DNA from: DRVV01 sp964487415
Lineage (GTDB): Archaea; Thermoproteota; Bathyarchaeia; Bathyarchaeales; Bathycorpusculaceae
Assembly: GCA_964487415.1 (NCBI GenBank)
Contig: CAZAPQ010000137.1
Coordinates: 1 to 6,494, forward strand
Reading direction: 5' to 3'
DNA: 6,494 bases
In this document: one piece after another, positions 5,630-6,494 of the stretch
Layout of the letters: each line of letters starts with the position of its first letter
How positions within the stretch are numbered: position 1 is the first letter of the stretch
The notes under the pieces: model-generated
What the model was told of the DNA's origin: nothing
The model's database searches: none
Seen by the model: the letters and a program-made list of their open reading frames with translations, nothing else
Program-made: the position numbers and the translations under genes

Positions 5630-6397
5630 ATGGTTACAAATTCTTCTACCCTTCTGAAATGGCTAAATGCAGTTGCTTTTGTGGCTGTTGTTCTCGTAAA
5701 TGGTTTGGCTGGTAGCACCACGCTGATTGGCGGCAAAACTACGGCTCAAGTTTCTGATGCCAATCCGACGCTTATAACTCCTGCTGGATACGTCTTCTCT
5801 ATATGGGGCGTTATATATGTCCTTCTGGGAGTCTTTGTGGTTTTCCAGGCATTACCAAGCGAAAAAGGGAGAGAATTTAGAGGGAAAGTTGGCTGGCTAT
5901 TTATAATTAGCAGCATTTTAAACATTGTCTGGCTTTTCCTCTGGCAGTTTGAGTATCTTATCTTGTCAGTTATTGTAATGTTCCTACTTCTGGCAACTTT
6001 AATTTTAATCTACCTTCGCCTTGAGATTGGAAAATCAAAGGTTCAGCTTCGTGAAAAAATTGCTTTTCATTTACCATTCAGCGTTTATCTCGGCTGGATT
6101 ACTATCGCTTCCATAGCAAATGTGGCTGCTACGCTGGTTTCGGTTAACTGGGATGGTTTTGGAATAAGCCAAGAAACATGGGCCATTATAATCGTAATAG
6201 TCGCTTTGTTAATTGCGATATTAGTTGCGCTGACACGAAAAGACGTTGCATATGGACTGGTGGTAATATGGGCTTTGTTAGGCATAGCAGTAAAACAAAG
6301 CGCAAATCAAAACATCGTAACAGTGACAGAAGTAGGCGCTATTATCTTAGCCATAACTTTGATAGCCACGATCATTTTCTCAAAACTGAAACATTAA
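5630..6397 (+). CDS. TspO/MBR-like tryptophan-rich membrane protein (long form)
   Basis: This 255-residue, very hydrophobic protein has about eight probable membrane segments, near residues 9-29, 51-75, 86-106, 109-128, 139-160, 183-201, 207-222 and 230-251. The stretch GGKTTAQVSDANPTLITPAG (34-53), then YVFSIWGVIY, is the conserved start of long TspO-related 'tryptophan-rich sensory proteins'. WLFLWQFEYL (101-110) and YLGWITIASIANVAA (143-157) match further parts of the fold. Classical TspO has about 160 residues and five helices and binds porphyrins and other small molecules. The long forms carry extra C-terminal helices and their function is not established. Start chosen at the ATG 35 bases after a strong TATA box. 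The next ATG upstream (5621) is out of frame and stops after two codons. Transcribed alone, probably ending at TTTTT (6431-6435). Family assignment is by eye and the role is unknown. Confidence 0.8.
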   Translation: MVTNSSTLLKWLNAVAFVAVVLVNGLAGSTTLIGGKTTAQVSDANPTLITPAGYVFSIWGVIYVLLGVFVVFQALPSEKGREFRGKVGWLFIISSILNIVWLFLWQFEYLILSVIVMFLLLATLILIYLRLEIGKSKVQLREKIAFHLPFSVYLGWITIASIANVAATLVSVNWDGFGISQETWAIIIVIVALLIAILVALTRKDVAYGLVVIWALLGIAVKQSANQNIVTVTEVGAIILAITLIATIIFSKLKH

Positions 6398-6401
6398 AAA
6401 A
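6396..6401 (-). terminator. Possible oligo-T terminator of a convergent gene
   Basis: The minus strand has six T residues here, overlapping the TspO-like stop codon and lying 33 bases past the putative minus-strand stop at 6434-6436. It would end a convergent transcript, if one exists. Confidence 0.25.
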
Positions 6402-6430
6402 CACCCATTAACACATACCAAAATTCACCC

Positions 6431-6435
6431 TTTTT
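6431..6435 (+). terminator. Oligo-T tract after the TspO-like gene
   Basis: Five T residues 34 bases after the TAA stop, preceded by CCC, form a plausible archaeal terminator. It abuts the putative stop codon of a minus-strand gene. Confidence 0.35.
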
Positions 6436-6493
6436 ATGACATCAATAACCTATACGTGAACAACAAAATTATTGCCCCTCCTATTGGTCGCTG
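6434..6493 (-). CDS. Possible C-terminal end of a convergent gene (tentative, partial)
   Basis: One minus-strand frame is open from the right edge for 19 codons and ends at TAA (6436-6434). The peptide QRPIGGAIILLFTYRLLMS looks like the end of a membrane helix with a short polar tail. The other two minus-strand frames stop within 15 codons. A T run on the minus strand at 6401-6396 follows. The piece is too short to name, and an open stretch of this length can occur by chance. Confidence 0.25.
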   Translation of the reverse strand, partial: QRPIGGAIILLFTYRLLMS

Positions 6494-6494
6494 T

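Noticed and set aside
6085..6285. Minus-strand open frame inside the TspO-like gene
   Set aside because: It is antisense to conserved membrane segments of the TspO-like protein and has no SD or recognisable domain.
1..6494. Mobile element, CRISPR array or defence system
   Set aside because: There are no transposase-like proteins, no long terminal repeats, no regularly spaced repeats and no defence-type domains. The genes are transport, regulation, repair and a membrane protein.

Overview
The window looks archaeal. Short TATA-like boxes sit about 35-40 bases upstream of most start codons, and Shine-Dalgarno (SD) sequences of the GGTGA/GAGGTGA type lie 5-6 bases from the starts. There is also a phosphate-uptake regulator that fuses an AbrB/SpoVT-type DNA-binding domain to PhoU domains, an arrangement known from archaea. 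Base composition is moderate and somewhat AT-rich. An uncultured Thermoproteota/Bathyarchaeia-like or euryarchaeal lineage would fit, but no rRNA or other phylogenetic marker is present, so the lineage is a guess.

Left part (1-3840, minus strand): a complete high-affinity phosphate import operon read right to left in the order pstS, pstC, pstA, pstB, phoU. The phoU gene runs off the left edge. The genes are packed with spacings of 6, 4, -1 and 11 bases, and the phoU SD is fused to the pstB stop, so translation is probably coupled. PstS captures phosphate outside the membrane, PstC and PstA form the channel, PstB supplies ATP hydrolysis, and PhoU is expected to restrain or signal transporter activity.

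Centre (3841-4981): a 97-base divergent intergenic region, then a plus-strand gene for a 347-residue AbrB-PhoU fusion regulator. The intergenic region holds three copies of the 7-mer TCTATAT/ATATAGA. One lies on the probable pstS TATA box and the other two form a perfect inverted repeat just before the regulator gene. The simplest model is that the fusion protein controls the pst operon and itself from this region. The locus therefore has two PhoU proteins, one classical and one joined to a DNA-binding domain.

Right part (4982-6494): two plus-strand genes with no evident link to phosphate. The first is a small pyrimidine-dimer DNA glycosylase of the T4 endonuclease V (DenV) family. The second is a long TspO/MBR-like (tryptophan-rich sensory protein) membrane protein. 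Each appears to have its own promoter. The last 60 bases may hold the 3' end of a convergent minus-strand gene.

Overall this is mostly a well-understood gene set. The parts that merit a second look are the repeated motif in the divergent promoter, the paired PhoU regulators, and the N-terminal geometry of the glycosylase. I see no tRNA, rRNA, CRISPR array or mobile element, and no gene-free stretch longer than about 110 bases.
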